A stretch of 64,000 nt of DNA from Tamilnaduibacter salinus (GTDB taxonomy: Bacteria > Pseudomonadota > Gammaproteobacteria > Pseudomonadales > Oleiphilaceae), in assembly GCF_003096655.1 (NCBI RefSeq), contig NZ_QEKQ01000004.1, forward strand, positions 1-64,000, read 5' to 3'. The notes under the pieces are model-generated. The model made no database searches. It saw only the letters and a program-made list of their open reading frames with translations, and had not been told where the DNA came from. Numbering within the stretch: the stretch's first letter is position 1; each line of letters begins with the position of its first letter. The position numbers and the translations under genes were made by a program. Below, in pieces: positions 8,073 through 17,152 of this stretch.

Positions 8073-9554
8073 ATGGACAGTCATGAATACCGTCAGTTTG
8101 ACGCCGTCGGTCTGGCACAGGCCATTCGCGCGGGTGATTTATCGGTGCGGGAGGTGACCGAAGCGGCCATTGAGCGGGCCGAAGCGGTCAACCCGACTCT
8201 GAACGCGATCTGTCACGAACGATTTGGCCGGGCACAGTCCCGGACAGAGGCCGGCGATGGCCCGTTTGCCGGGGTGCCGTTTCTCTGCAAGGATCTGGCT
8301 CAGGAAGAGGCGGGTGAGCCCTGCACCATGGGCAGTCGTGGGCTTCTCAAGCAGGTGGCGGATGTGGATTCGGCCTATGTCGCGCGGGCGAAAGCGGCGG
8401 GTCTCACGATTCTCGGCCGGACCACGACGCCTGAACTGGGCCTGAAAGCGGTTACCGAGTCCCGCCTTTGGGGACCAACCCGCAATCCGTGGGACACCGA
8501 CCGCACGCCGGGCGGTTCGAGTGGCGGTTCCGGGGCCGCCGTGGCTGCCGGTGTGGTCCCAATGGCGGGTGCCAATGACGGCGGTGGTTCGATCCGGATT
8601 CCGGCCGCCTATAACGGCCTGTTTGGTCTGAAACCATCCCGTGGCCGCCTGTCCGCAGGCCCTCAGAACGGTGAGTACTGGACCGGTGCCTCGGCCGACC
8701 TGGTGGTCAGTCGAACGGTCCGGGACAGTGCCGCTATGCTGGACGTGCTCGCCGGCCCGGAGCCCGGTGATCCGTTCGCCATTCCCATGCCGGAGACGTC
8801 CTGGTTTGATGCGCTCAGTGACGCACCACGACCGTTGCGGATCGGCGTTTTTACAGCGTCTCCTTATGGCACCGATGTGGCCCCGGAGTGTATCGACGCC
8901 GTTGAGAATACCGCCCGAACACTGGAAGCCCTGGGGCATCATGTGGAGTATGCCCAGCCCGAGATTGACGGACAGGCGCTGGCACGGTGTTATCTCGGGC
9001 TGTACTTCGGCGAGGTCTCGGCCATCATTGATCGGGCGGAAGAGCGGTTCGGAGCCAGTGACGCGGATTTCGAGCTGGATACCCGGCTGATCGGCATGCT
9101 CGGGCGAAGCCTGCCGCTGCCGGATTACGTCCGTATGCGCCAGCAATGGAACGATTTCGCCCGGGCACTGGGCCAGTTTTTCGGCACCCGGGATCTGTAT
9201 CTGTGTCCGACCACAGGGCAGGGGCCGGCCCGCATCGGTGAGCTGGACACCCCGGGCGCGCTGCGGTTCGCCGAGCGTCTGATGCTGATGCTTCGGGCCG
9301 GCAAGCTGGTGCATCGCAGTGGGTTGGTGGACCATATGGCGATGGACAGCCTCGCGCGCACACCGTTCACCCAATTGGCGAATCTGACCGGCACGCCGGC
9401 CATGTCGGTTCCGACTCACTGGACCGCCGACGGGTTGCCAGTCGGTGTTCAACTCGGTGCCGCCCATGGGCAGGAGACTGTGCTGTTGCAACTGGCAGCG
9501 CAACTGGAGCAGGCCATGCCCTGGTCCCATCGTTATGAGGCCATCGGGTTGTGA
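8073..9554 (+). CDS. Amidase-signature family hydrolase
   Basis: The 493-residue enzyme belongs to the Ser-cisSer-Lys amidases, which hydrolyse C-N bonds in amides. The triad is visible as Lys73 ('FLCKDL'), Ser149 in 'GGSSGGSG' and the nucleophile Ser173 in 'GGGSIRIPA'. Spacings of 76 and 24 match the family. It is not GatA: no gatB or gatC is near and the C-terminal half resembles catabolic amidases such as 6-aminohexanoate-cyclic-dimer hydrolase. The natural substrate cannot be told. The start ATG follows GAATGAGGG. Its promoter must lie close to or within the AGTCACA tandem repeat. Confidence 0.88.
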   Translation: MDSHEYRQFDAVGLAQAIRAGDLSVREVTEAAIERAEAVNPTLNAICHERFGRAQSRTEAGDGPFAGVPFLCKDLAQEEAGEPCTMGSRGLLKQVADVDSAYVARAKAAGLTILGRTTTPELGLKAVTESRLWGPTRNPWDTDRTPGGSSGGSGAAVAAGVVPMAGANDGGGSIRIPAAYNGLFGLKPSRGRLSAGPQNGEYWTGASADLVVSRTVRDSAAMLDVLAGPEPGDPFAIPMPETSWFDALSDAPRPLRIGVFTASPYGTDVAPECIDAVENTARTLEALGHHVEYAQPEIDGQALARCYLGLYFGEVSAIIDRAEERFGASDADFELDTRLIGMLGRSLPLPDYVRMRQQWNDFARALGQFFGTRDLYLCPTTGQGPARIGELDTPGALRFAERLMLMLRAGKLVHRSGLVDHMAMDSLARTPFTQLANLTGTPAMSVPTHWTADGLPVGVQLGAAHGQETVLLQLAAQLEQAMPWSHRYEAIGL

Positions 9555-9711
9555 TCCGTCCGTGTCGACACCACGTTTAACCCAGTAAAGAGACCGGCTA
9601 TGCTGTCGGTAGGCGTGGGCGATTTCGATGGCCCACCCTGGGCAGTCACTGAGGGGCAACCGCCGACCAGTGTCTCCCGACCCCGTTGTTGGCAGGAGGA
9701 GGCAAGCGATC

Positions 9712-10293
9712 ATGAAGCAGCAGATTGCGATTGATGAACTGGTATCCGTGGCCCAGGGCGAGGCCATGGGTGAGCTGGATGCCCCGATGATGGCCATCGT
9801 CCTGTCACCGGAGCAGAGCTACGATCTGCCGATCCAGTCCCTGGAGACGGACGCGGACAAGGCCCGCTGGGCCCTGATCCTGCGCGCGGCCCGGGAGCAT
9901 GTGTCGGCGGACGCTGTGGCGGTGCTCTACCCGGCTTGGACCACCATTAAAACCCGCCAGGAAACCGGCCAGGAGCCGGATGACGACACCATCGACCCGA
10001 TCGATACCCTGTTCGTCCAGCTCCACACCCGCGACCGGATTTACTGGCGTGGTTTCGAGCAGATTCGCGACCCGCGCCACCAGCGGATTGTTGGATTCCG
10101 CCGGATTGGAGCGCTGTCCACAGACTATGATCGGGGGGACGCCCCTTCCGTGGCCGCATGGCTGAACACCCTGTTCGAGCCGTTGCCGGAAGACGGCGAG
10201 GAAACCGAGGTGGACCGCGAGTTGGCCGATCTGCTTGAAGAACCCGAAGTCAGTGCCGCGCTTTATCCTCGCGAAATGCGCAGCCTGCACTGA
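9712..10293 (+). CDS. Conserved hypothetical protein
   Basis: I do not recognise a named family. From the ATG at 9712, directly after a strong AGGAGGAGG ribosome site, the protein has 193 residues; a longer frame to 9628 lacks such a site. It is acidic and soluble, without signal peptide or membrane helix. It contains an alpha/beta-looking core ('DAPMMAIVLSPEQ', 'HVSADAVAVLYPAW', 'RDRIYWRGFEQIRD') and a Glu-rich C-terminal segment ('DRELADLLEEPEVS'). It stands alone between the amidase gene and metNIQ, and a hairpin without a T run follows it. Confidence 0.7.
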   Translation: MKQQIAIDELVSVAQGEAMGELDAPMMAIVLSPEQSYDLPIQSLETDADKARWALILRAAREHVSADAVAVLYPAWTTIKTRQETGQEPDDDTIDPIDTLFVQLHTRDRIYWRGFEQIRDPRHQRIVGFRRIGALSTDYDRGDAPSVAAWLNTLFEPLPEDGEETEVDRELADLLEEPEVSAALYPREMRSLH

Positions 10294-10375
10294 CATCGGT
10301 TCGGACCCTGCCCGTCGGCCCGGTGTCGACCGGCAGGGTCTCGAGTGGTCTTGATCACTGCTGTGTCGCTGGTCA

Positions 10376-10445
10376 GAGCAGCACGGCGGTGTTGCGCTCA
10401 TTCGAACCGAACATGCCAGTCCCGCAATGGTGCGCCGTGCTGATC
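10376..10445. repeat. Long imperfect hairpin, unknown function
   Basis: A 13-position stem pairs GAGCAGCACGGCG (10376-10388) with CGCCGTGCTGATC (10433-10445) with one mismatch. Inside it TTGCG pairs with CGCAA across a 25-nt loop. The paired arms make this a candidate structured RNA element or protein-binding palindrome. It is upstream of the metN promoter, so it is not in the metN leader unless an earlier promoter exists. Confidence 0.55.
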
Positions 10446-10610
10446 AACCCAACCGACACGCGTTAAAGGCCAGTGACGCGTTTGCACACGCTCTGAATGC
10501 GCATCATTCATCACGGCCCGGACAGCAGGTGCAGACAAAGCCGAGCCTGCTTGACGAAGGGGCCCGACCCGTCAGGGGTTGCCGGTATTCGGGTGTTGCC
10601 TTCCCTCGGG

Positions 10611-10616
10611 TATAAT
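10611..10616 (+). promoter_or_regulatory. metN promoter -10 box
   Basis: A consensus TATAAT lies 35 bp before the metN start codon. A weak -35 candidate, TTCGGG, sits 17 bp upstream. Transcription would begin near 10623 and give a short leader of about 30 nt. Confidence 0.6.
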
Positions 10617-10651
10617 GCCCGGTTTTCGTCACAGAACCCCCGGGGACAACC

Positions 10652-11659
10652 GTGATTGAACTGATTGATGTGGAGAAGTCCTACGTGGTGGACGGTCGCG
10701 CGGTGCCAGCGCTGAAACCGACCCGGCTGGAGATCGCCAATGGCGAGGTATTTGGAATCGTGGGCCATTCCGGTGCCGGCAAGTCCACCCTCGTGCGACT
10801 GATCAACCGGCTGGAGGCGCCCAGCGGTGGCCGTGTCGTCATCGATGGTGAGGATGTCACCGGTTATGGCGATGAGGACCTGCGTGCCTTTCGACGAAAA
10901 GTCGGCATGATATTCCAGCACTTCAACCTGCTGTTTTCCAAGACGGTGGCCGACAATATTGCGTTTCCAATGAAGCTGGCGGGCATCTACAGCCGGGCGG
11001 AAATCCGCGAGCGGGTCGACGAGCTGCTGCAGCGCGTGGGCCTGACCGATCAGGCCCGCAAATATCCCGCGCAGCTTTCCGGTGGCCAGAAACAGCGGGT
11101 CGGTATCGCCCGCGCTCTCGCCTGCCGCCCCAGCATCCTGCTGTGTGATGAAGCCACGAGCGCCCTCGATCCCCAGACGACGCAGTCGGTCCTGCGCCTG
11201 CTGGCGGACATCAACCGGGAGCTGAACCTGACGATCGTACTGATCACTCACGAAATGGACGTGGTGCGCCGCGTCTGCGACCGGGTGGCGGTGATGGATG
11301 CCGGTGAGGTGGTGGAATCCGGACCCGTGACCGACGTGTTCCTGCATCCGCAGCACACCACATCGCGTGAATTCGTGTTCGAGAGCGAGCAGGTGGACGA
11401 AGACGAGATGCAGGAGGATTTTGCCCGCGCCCGGGGGCGTATCCTGCGACTGACATTTCAGGGGGAGTCCACCTATGAGCCACTGCTTGGCAGCGTGGCG
11501 CGTGAATCCGGAGTGGACTTCAGCATTCTTTCCGGTCGGATTGATCGCATCAAGGAGACGCCCTATGGGCAGTTGACCCTGTCGCTGGTGGGGGGGGATC
11601 TGAATGCGGCCCTCGCCGCGCTGGATCGGGCCGACGTGCATGTGGAGGTGCTGCGATGA
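10652..11659 (+). CDS. metN: Methionine ABC importer ATP-binding protein MetN
   Basis: MetN powers uptake of D- and L-methionine with MetI and MetQ. The 335-residue protein has Walker A 'GHSGAGKS', signature '[15 protein letters not shown]', Walker B '[12 protein letters not shown]' and the H-loop 'ITHEMD'. A C-terminal NIL domain (about 265-335) in this family binds methionine and shuts off transport, and its presence here predicts trans-inhibition. Translation starts at GTG, 36 bp after the -10 box. The stop overlaps metI as ATGA. The order metN-metI-metQ is the standard operon. The window also carries metE and metR at 40-43 kb, but no S-box or MetJ site is visible here. Confidence 0.96.
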   Translation: MIELIDVEKSYVVDGRAVPALKPTRLEIANGEVFGIVGHSGAGKSTLVRLINRLEAPSGGRVVIDGEDVTGYGDEDLRAFRRKVGMIFQHFNLLFSKTVADNIAFPMKLAGIYSRAEIRERVDELLQRVGLTDQARKYPAQLSGGQKQRVGIARALACRPSILLCDEATSALDPQTTQSVLRLLADINRELNLTIVLITHEMDVVRRVCDRVAVMDAGEVVESGPVTDVFLHPQHTTSREFVFESEQVDEDEMQEDFARARGRILRLTFQGESTYEPLLGSVARESGVDFSILSGRIDRIKETPYGQLTLSLVGGDLNAALAALDRADVHVEVLR

Positions 11660-12324
11660 TTGAAAGTCTGCTGACCGGGGTGGATTGGCCCCAGATTGGG
11701 ATGGCGAGCTGGGACACGCTCATTATGGTGGGTGTGTCACTGTTTTTCAGTGTGCTGCTGGGGCTGCCCGCAGGCGTATTACTGTTTCTGACTGGTAAGG
11801 GGCAGTTGCTGGAACAGCCTGTGGCCTACGCCATTCTGTCCTTCGTCGTGAACGTACTGCGCTCGATTCCGTTCATCATTCTGCTGATCGTGATGATTCC
11901 CGTGACGGTGATGCTGATCGGCACCTCGCTGGGGGTGGCCGGTGCGATTCCCCCGCTGGTGGCCGGTGGCGCACCATTTTTTGCACGTCTGGTTGAGACC
12001 TCCATGCGGGAAGTCGACCGGGGCATCATCGAAGCCACCCGCGCCATGGGCGCGAGTGTGCGCCAGGTGATTTTCGGGGCGCTGCTGCCGGAAGCCTTGC
12101 CGGGCCTCATTGCCGGTATTACCGTAACGGCCATTACGCTGGTTTCCTACGCGGCCATGTCCGGCGTCGTCGGCGGTGGCGGTCTGGGGGATCTGGCGAT
12201 ACGCTACGGGTACCAGCGGTTCCAGACCGATGTCATGATCATCACCGTGTCGTTGCTGGTGGTGTTCGTTCAGCTGCTGCAGATGCTGGGCGATCGGCTG
12301 GTGCTGTACTTCAGCCATCGATAA
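11656..12324 (+). CDS. metI: Methionine ABC importer permease MetI
   Basis: The 222-residue inner-membrane permease has five helices. Its coupling segment has the EAA-type loop '[25 protein letters not shown]', cited here by its middle '[18 protein letters not shown]'. A '[14 protein letters not shown]'-like segment follows helix 2. It forms the methionine channel as a dimer together with two MetN subunits. It overlaps metN by four bases (ATGA), so the two are translationally coupled, and metQ follows after 27 bp. Length and motifs are normal for the family. Confidence 0.96.
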   Translation: MIESLLTGVDWPQIGMASWDTLIMVGVSLFFSVLLGLPAGVLLFLTGKGQLLEQPVAYAILSFVVNVLRSIPFIILLIVMIPVTVMLIGTSLGVAGAIPPLVAGGAPFFARLVETSMREVDRGIIEATRAMGASVRQVIFGALLPEALPGLIAGITVTAITLVSYAAMSGVVGGGGLGDLAIRYGYQRFQTDVMIITVSLLVVFVQLLQMLGDRLVLYFSHR

Positions 12325-12351
12325 TCAATTCGGGAAAAACGAGGACAATCC

Positions 12352-13134
12352 ATGACTCTGAAAAAGACTCTGGTGGCACTGGCGTCTGTGCTGGCCTTTG
12401 CAACCGCTCAGGCGGATGAAACGCTCAAGGTGGCGGCGACGCCGGTGCCGCATGCCGAGATTCTCAAGTTCGTCAAACCCAAGCTGGCGGAACAGGGCAT
12501 CAATCTGGAAGTGAGCGTGTTCACCGACTACGTCCAACCCAACATCCAGGTGGATCAGAAGCAGTTGGATGCCAATTATTTCCAGCATCTGCCGTATCTG
12601 GAGGAGTTCAATGACGGGCGTGGCACCGAGCTTGAGAGTGTCATCGGCGTTCACATCGAGCCGTTCGGTGCCTATTCCCGAAAAATCGGTTCACTCGATG
12701 AGCTGTCCGACGGTGCCACCGTCGCGATCCCGAATGATCCGACCAATGGCGGTCGTGCGCTGCTGCTGCTCCAGCAACAGGGCCTGATCAAGCTGAGTGA
12801 TCAGGCGAAGATCACTGCGACGCCGCAGGACATCGCGAAGAACCCGAAAAATCTGGAGTTCTACGAGCTGGAAGCGGCGACGCTGCCGCGGGTTCTGGAT
12901 CAGGTGGAAATGGCGATGATCAACACCAACTACGCGCTGGAAGCCGGTCTCAAGCCGACCGAGGACGCGTTGGTGCTGGAGGGCAAGGACTCGCCCTATG
13001 TGAACATCCTGGTCGCCCGTCCGGACAATCGGGACGGCGAAGCGGTGCAGGCGTTGGCCGAGGCGCTGACGTCTCCGGCCGTCCGGGGGTTCATTGAGAA
13101 GGAATACGAGGGGGCTGTGGTACCGGCGTTCTGA
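12352..13134 (+). CDS. metQ: Methionine-binding protein MetQ (without lipobox)
   Basis: This is the substrate-binding protein of the MetNIQ importer. It has 260 residues and belongs to the NlpA/MetQ family: 'LKVAATPVPHAEIL', then 'VFTDYVQPNIQV' and 'NYFQHLPYLEEFN', are characteristic. Most gammaproteobacterial MetQ proteins are lipoproteins, but the leader here, 'MTLKKTLVALASVLAFATAQA', ends in an Ala-x-Ala type site and holds no Cys. The protein is therefore probably soluble in the periplasm. It is the last gene of metNIQ and ends at a strong terminator. Confidence 0.95.
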   Translation: MTLKKTLVALASVLAFATAQADETLKVAATPVPHAEILKFVKPKLAEQGINLEVSVFTDYVQPNIQVDQKQLDANYFQHLPYLEEFNDGRGTELESVIGVHIEPFGAYSRKIGSLDELSDGATVAIPNDPTNGGRALLLLQQQGLIKLSDQAKITATPQDIAKNPKNLEFYELEAATLPRVLDQVEMAMINTNYALEAGLKPTEDALVLEGKDSPYVNILVARPDNRDGEAVQALAEALTSPAVRGFIEKEYEGAVVPAF

Positions 13135-13160
13135 TGGCCGTTGCTGACAGGCTTGCGTTA

Positions 13161-13190
13161 AAAAACGGCCGGGTGACCCCGGCCGTTTTT
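13161..13190. terminator. Bidirectional rho-independent terminator
   Basis: AAAAACGGCCGGG and CCCGGCCGTTTTT form a 13-bp perfect stem around TGAC. With A and T tracts on both sides it serves metQ (plus strand) and the convergent peroxiredoxin gene (minus strand). Confidence 0.95.
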
Positions 13191-13201
13191 CGTTGCATGA
13201 G

Positions 13202-13855
13202 TTATTCGCCACTCCAGTTGGCCGTCGGATCCGGCGTCATGCGCAGGTATGGCCGGACCGCCTTGTAGCCTTTCGGGAAACGCTCCTGGATTTCGCCCTC
13301 GTCCTGCAGGGTTGGAACAATGACCACGTCATCGCCCTTCTCCCAGTTACCCGGCGTGGCGACCTTGTGGTTGTCCGTCATCTGCAGCGAATCGACGGCC
13401 CGCAGCACCTCGTTGAAGTTGCGACCCGTGCTGGCCGGGTAGGTAATGGTCAGCCGAACCTTCTTGTCCGAGTCGATCACGAACAGCGAGCGTACTGTCG
13501 CGGTGGCGTCGGCGTTCGGGTGGATCATGTCATACAGCTCGGACACCTTTCGGTCCTGATCCGCGATGATCGGGAAATTGACGGTGCAGCCCTGCGTGTC
13601 GTTGATGTCATCGATCCATTGTTTGTGGTCCTCCACCGGATCCACGCTCAGGGCGATCGCCTTGATATTGCGCTTGGCGAACTCGTCCTTCAGCTTCGCG
13701 GTCAGCCCCAGCTCGGTGGTGCAGACGGGGGTGAAATCCGCCGGGTGCGAGAACAGAATGCCCCAGCTGTCACCCAGCCATTCGTGGAACCGGATCGTGC
13801 CTTCGGTGGATTCCTGTTCAAAATCGGGTGCTGTGTCTCCAAGACGCAGGCTCAT
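13202..13855 (-). CDS. 1-Cys peroxiredoxin (Prx6 family)
   Basis: Peroxiredoxins reduce H2O2, alkyl hydroperoxides and peroxynitrite. This 217-residue protein has the peroxidatic motif 'HPADFTPVCTTEL' with Cys45, preceded by His37, as in the Prx6 group. A longer C-terminal domain ('VIVPTLQDEGEIQERFPKG') is also typical of Prx6. The other Cys (near residue 88, 'QGCTVNF') is not in the usual resolving position, so an outside thiol probably regenerates the enzyme. The ATG at 13855 follows an AAAGGAGG site; a longer frame to 13951 lacks support. It is a single gene ending at the terminator shared with metQ. Confidence 0.93.
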   Translation of the reverse strand: MSLRLGDTAPDFEQESTEGTIRFHEWLGDSWGILFSHPADFTPVCTTELGLTAKLKDEFAKRNIKAIALSVDPVEDHKQWIDDINDTQGCTVNFPIIADQDRKVSELYDMIHPNADATATVRSLFVIDSDKKVRLTITYPASTGRNFNEVLRAVDSLQMTDNHKVATPGNWEKGDDVVIVPTLQDEGEIQERFPKGYKAVRPYLRMTPDPTANWSGE

Positions 13856-13971
13856 AGGTGATCCTCCTTTCCATATTGCTGGCCCGACCACCGGGCCAGT
13901 CAAAATCAAGCCATTCCTGTCATCATATGAGGGTCGTTGCGCGACCTTCAAAAGATTGTTTTCTCCGGTTG

Positions 13972-15336
13972 TTATGGCTTCTCGTTATAACCGTCGCCAT
14001 TGCTGGCCATGAAATCCCGGGTCAAGCGGAATACCACCGGGCTGAGCAGGGCCAGTGCCACCAGGTTGGGAATCGCCATCATGGCGTTCAGTGTGTCGGC
14101 GACGAGCCACACGAAACCCAGGTTCAGCGTCGCCCCGACGGGAATGGCAACAATCCACAGGATACGATACGGCGTGATGGCTTTTACGCCAAACAGAAAC
14201 TCCACGCAGCGTTCGCCGTAGAACGACCAGCCGAGAGTGGTGGTGAAGGCGAACACGGCCAGCGCGATGGCCACCAGATAGTTACCCACACCCGGCAGCG
14301 CCTCGGCGAAGGCCATGGACGTCAGGGCCGCACCGGATTCGCCACTGCTCCAGACACCGGAGGTGATGATCACCAAGCCGGTGATGGTGCAGATGACGAT
14401 CGTGTCCAGGAAGGTGCCGAGCATGGCGACCATGCCCTGATGAATCGGGCTGCGGGTCTGGGCGGCGGCGTGGGCGATCGGGGCCGAACCAAGGCCGGCC
14501 TCATTGGAAAACACGCCGCGTGCGACGCCGAACTGGATGGCCGCCCAGACGGCGGCGCCGGCAAAACCGCCCTGGGCCGCAATCGGGCTGAAGGCGTGAC
14601 GGAATACCATCGCCATCGCCTCCGGCACGGCGGCGGCGTTCAGGCCGAGGATGATCAATCCCATCACCAGGTATGAAATCGCCATGAGTGGCACCAGTGA
14701 ACTGGCCACCTGGCCGATCCGGCGGATGCCGCCGATCAGGACCAGCCCCACGAGCGTGGCCAGAGTGATGCCGGTCACCCAGTGTGGGACGTCGAAGTTG
14801 GTTTCCAGGACATCAGCAACGGAATTGGCCTGCACCGTGTTCCCGATGCCGAAAGCCGCAATGGACGCAAACAGGGCGAACAGGACGCCCATCCAGGTCC
14901 AGCGGGCGCCCAGGCCATTGCGAATGTAGTACATCGGGCCGCCGACCCGGGCGCCGCGTTCATCCACTTCCCGGTAGTTTACCGCAAGCACCGCCTCGGA
15001 ATACTTTGTGGCCATGCCGACCAGAGCGGTCAGCCACATCCAGAACAGCGCCCCGGGGCCGCCCAGAAAGACTGCCGTAGCGACGCCGGCGATGTTGCCG
15101 GTGCCGACGGTGGCGGACAGTGCGGTCATCAGCGCCTGGAACGGGGGGATTTCCCCGTCCTCGGTCTGCGACGCCCGACCCTGCCACATCAGTCGGAAGC
15201 CGGTACCCAGTTTCAGAATAGGCATGAGCTTGAGACCGATGCTCAGGAACAGGCCGACCCCGAGAATCAGGATCAGCATGGGCGGGCCCCAGACCCAGCC
15301 GTTGATCGTTTCAATGAGTTGGGTCAGTGTTTCCAT
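13972..15336 (-). CDS. Na+/alanine (glycine) symporter, AGCS family
   Basis: The 454-residue membrane protein has about ten helices and the AGCS signature around 'GTGNIAGVATAVFLGGPGAL' (helix 2). A second family pattern is 'ARGVFSNEAGLGSAPIAHAA'. AGCS proteins import alanine or glycine with Na+ or H+. The start ATG at 15336 lies in 'METLTQLIETINGWVWGPP', the usual short periplasmic start. It is a single gene, divergent from the hydrolase at 15573. A second member of this family lies at 33987-35399 and differs clearly in sequence, so the two are not a recent duplication. Confidence 0.93.
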   Translation of the reverse strand: METLTQLIETINGWVWGPPMLILILGVGLFLSIGLKLMPILKLGTGFRLMWQGRASQTEDGEIPPFQALMTALSATVGTGNIAGVATAVFLGGPGALFWMWLTALVGMATKYSEAVLAVNYREVDERGARVGGPMYYIRNGLGARWTWMGVLFALFASIAAFGIGNTVQANSVADVLETNFDVPHWVTGITLATLVGLVLIGGIRRIGQVASSLVPLMAISYLVMGLIILGLNAAAVPEAMAMVFRHAFSPIAAQGGFAGAAVWAAIQFGVARGVFSNEAGLGSAPIAHAAAQTRSPIHQGMVAMLGTFLDTIVICTITGLVIITSGVWSSGESGAALTSMAFAEALPGVGNYLVAIALAVFAFTTTLGWSFYGERCVEFLFGVKAITPYRILWIVAIPVGATLNLGFVWLVADTLNAMMAIPNLVALALLSPVVFRLTRDFMASNGDGYNEKP

Positions 15337-15572
15337 GGTCGTGTCGTCCTGCGATCATGTTCGGTATGAATGCGATGCTAACTGTCTGCGAGTCAGTATA
15401 GCCGCTTTGCGTAAAAGCGGTGATAATACAATGGGGTAGATTGGTGCAACAGAGCGTCTGCAGGCGGGTTGCCGGAATGACAGTGCGGTCATGACAACCG
15501 GCGCATGGCGGTCCGGCCCGAATCCGGTAATCTGGTCGATATCTCCAAACCATCAACAGCAGGTAACCACGC

Positions 15573-16490
15573 GTGAGTGCAGCCGAATTCGAGACCAGTG
15601 AGACGCCGGTTCAGATGCCGGCCAACGGACTCCGGTTCTGTGTCGAAACCCGGGGCAATCCGGAGGGGGAACCGGTGATGTTCGTCATGGGCCTGGCGGG
15701 TCAGATGACGCTCTGGCCGGACAGCCTGATCGATCAGTACACCCGCGCGGGCTATCGGGTGATTCTCTTCGATAATCGTGACATCGGTCTGTCGAGCCGC
15801 CTCAAGGGGCATGTGAAGGGCCACCCGCTCAAGGCGATGGCCCGTTACCGGCTGGGGCTGTCGGTGCCGGCGCCCTACACCCTCTATGACATGGCCGACG
15901 ACCTGGTCGGTATTCTCGATGCGATGGCCATCGACTCGGTGCATCTGTTCGGTATTTCGATGGGCGGTATGATCAGTCAGCTCGTGGCAGGGCGGTACCC
16001 GGAGCGGGTGCGGTCCGCGACGCTGGTGATGACATCGGCCAACAGCCCGAGCCTGCCCATGCCCAAGCCGGCCCTGATCTGGAAGCTGTCCGGTGGTGGG
16101 ACCAATGGCCATGATGAGGCCTCGGTGGTGGAACGCTCCGTGCGCTTCTGGCAGGCGATTCAGAGTCCGGACTATCCGGCGGATCTGGATGAAGTCGCCG
16201 AACGGGTCCGCTCGGATTATCGCCGAAGCTATTATCCTGCCGGTATCCTGCGCCAGACACGGGCGATTCTTGGTGCGGGCAGTCTCGTTAACGTGACCCG
16301 CCAGATCCGGGTACCGACGACGATTATCCACGGCAAGGACGACCCGCTGGTGCGCCCGGTTGCGGCGGAGCAGCTGTCCCACCTGATTCCCCACGCACAC
16401 CGGCATATGATCCCGGGCATGGGGCACGATCTGCCGAACGCCCTGATGCCGACGCTGGCGGGTCACAGTCTGGACATGATTCGCGGGTAA
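15573..16490 (+). CDS. Alpha/beta-fold hydrolase
   Basis: The 305-residue soluble enzyme has an intact catalytic triad: Ser129 in 'GISMGG', an Asp in 'GKDDPLV' (256 or 257) and His285 in 'GMGHDLP'. The cap region (about 155-240) and the 'FVMGLAGQMTLWPDSL' start resemble the esterase/aclacinomycin methylesterase-like group that acts on small esters. The substrate is unknown. Translation starts at a GTG; no other start nearby has a better ribosome site. A palindrome, CGACACGA-TG-TCGTGTCG, follows at 16512-16529 and may serve as terminator or operator. The gene appears monocistronic. Confidence 0.85.
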   Translation: MSAAEFETSETPVQMPANGLRFCVETRGNPEGEPVMFVMGLAGQMTLWPDSLIDQYTRAGYRVILFDNRDIGLSSRLKGHVKGHPLKAMARYRLGLSVPAPYTLYDMADDLVGILDAMAIDSVHLFGISMGGMISQLVAGRYPERVRSATLVMTSANSPSLPMPKPALIWKLSGGGTNGHDEASVVERSVRFWQAIQSPDYPADLDEVAERVRSDYRRSYYPAGILRQTRAILGAGSLVNVTRQIRVPTTIIHGKDDPLVRPVAAEQLSHLIPHAHRHMIPGMGHDLPNALMPTLAGHSLDMIRG

Positions 16491-16511
16491 ATGGCCGGTT
16501 TTCCGGCTGGT

Positions 16512-16529
16512 CGACACGATGTCGTGTCG
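16512..16529. repeat. 18-bp palindrome CGACACGA-TG-TCGTGTCG
   Basis: A perfect 8-bp inverted repeat with a 2-bp centre lies 22 bp after the hydrolase stop and 150 bp before the CBS gene. With no T run it is a weak terminator candidate. It could equally be an operator for a dimeric regulator of the CBS gene. A GNRA-type hairpin, CCGGT-GAAA-ACCGG, lies further on at 16632-16645 in the CBS leader. Confidence 0.5.
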
Positions 16530-16677
16530 GCCCCGTCATGGCCCTGCCGCTGGCAACCGGGAGAACGCATCGGCGTTATCAGCCATTCGTATTTCCAATA
16601 GCGAACCATCTCGCCTAAATTAAGGGTAGAGCCGGTGAAAACCGGTGCGTCCAACCCTGGGAAGAGGGAGAGAGACC

Positions 16678-17112
16678 GTGTCCGTTCGTTCATTGAAAGC
16701 CAGTGATGTCATGTGGAACCACATTGAGCCGATCCGCTGCGGGACGCCGCTGACCAAGGTCGTCAAGTCCCTGTTGGCGAATCACGTCACGGGGCTTCCG
16801 GTCGTCGATGAGAAGCGGCATGTGATCGGTTTTGTGTCGGAGCAGGATTGTATCCACGCGTTGCTGGTGTCCAATTATCACAGCGAAGGCGATCCGATGG
16901 TGGATGACGTGATGGTGAGCACGCCTTACACGATCTCGCCGGAAACATCGGTGGTGGACCTGGCCCAGAAGCTGGAGAAGGAAAAACCCAAGGTGTACCC
17001 GGTGGTGGAGGGAGGTCGCCTTAAAGGCATCGTCACGCGCACGGCCATCCTGGCTGCCCTGGCCCGGAGTGGCTGCGGGATCGAAACGCCACGTTATGCC
17101 GCGGCCGAATAA
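16678..17112 (+). CDS. CBS-pair domain protein
   Basis: The 144-residue protein is made of two CBS motifs and nothing else: 'GTPLTKVVKSLLANHVTGLP' with 'HVIGFVSEQDCI', then 'PETSVVDLAQKLEKEKPKVY' with 'LKGIVTRTAILAAL'. CBS pairs bind adenine nucleotides such as AMP, ATP or SAM and act as energy or ion-strength sensors on partner proteins. The GTG at 16678 follows an AGAGGGAG site and starts the first CBS fold; the frame from 16645 adds unconserved residues. It is a lone gene facing a convergent HD-GYP-like gene. The partner is unknown. Confidence 0.85.
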   Translation: MSVRSLKASDVMWNHIEPIRCGTPLTKVVKSLLANHVTGLPVVDEKRHVIGFVSEQDCIHALLVSNYHSEGDPMVDDVMVSTPYTISPETSVVDLAQKLEKEKPKVYPVVEGGRLKGIVTRTAILAALARSGCGIETPRYAAAE

Positions 17113-17152
17113 GGGGGCGTTTGACGGGGCTGGCTGCTCTCGTCGGAGCCCT

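Larger units (their letters stand above)
10294..10651. other. 358-bp gene-free interval upstream of metN
   Basis: No supported coding sequence. It holds a 9-bp stem (GACCCTGCC at 10304-10312 with GGCAGGGTC at 10332-10340) that could end the upstream transcript though no T run follows. It also holds a larger structured hairpin at 10376-10445 and the metN promoter near 10611. I found no MetJ box (AGACGTCT-like repeats) or recognisable SAM riboswitch core. Confidence 0.7.

Noticed and set aside
7912-8157. Repetitive SHKSQVT protein
   Set aside because: It is only the AGTCACA tandem array read in frame; there is no ribosome site or function.
8139-9797. 552-codon minus-strand open frame
   Set aside because: It is antisense to the amidase, whose triad and signature are clear, and its own translation shows no recognisable domain.
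10381-10440. tRNA-like sequence (TTCGAACC in a stem-loop)
   Set aside because: It lacks a cloverleaf: no matching acceptor, D and anticodon stems at the right spacing. The stem is a simple hairpin.
10294-10651. MetJ box or SAM riboswitch before metN
   Set aside because: No AGACGTCT tandem sites and no riboswitch core could be found by eye.
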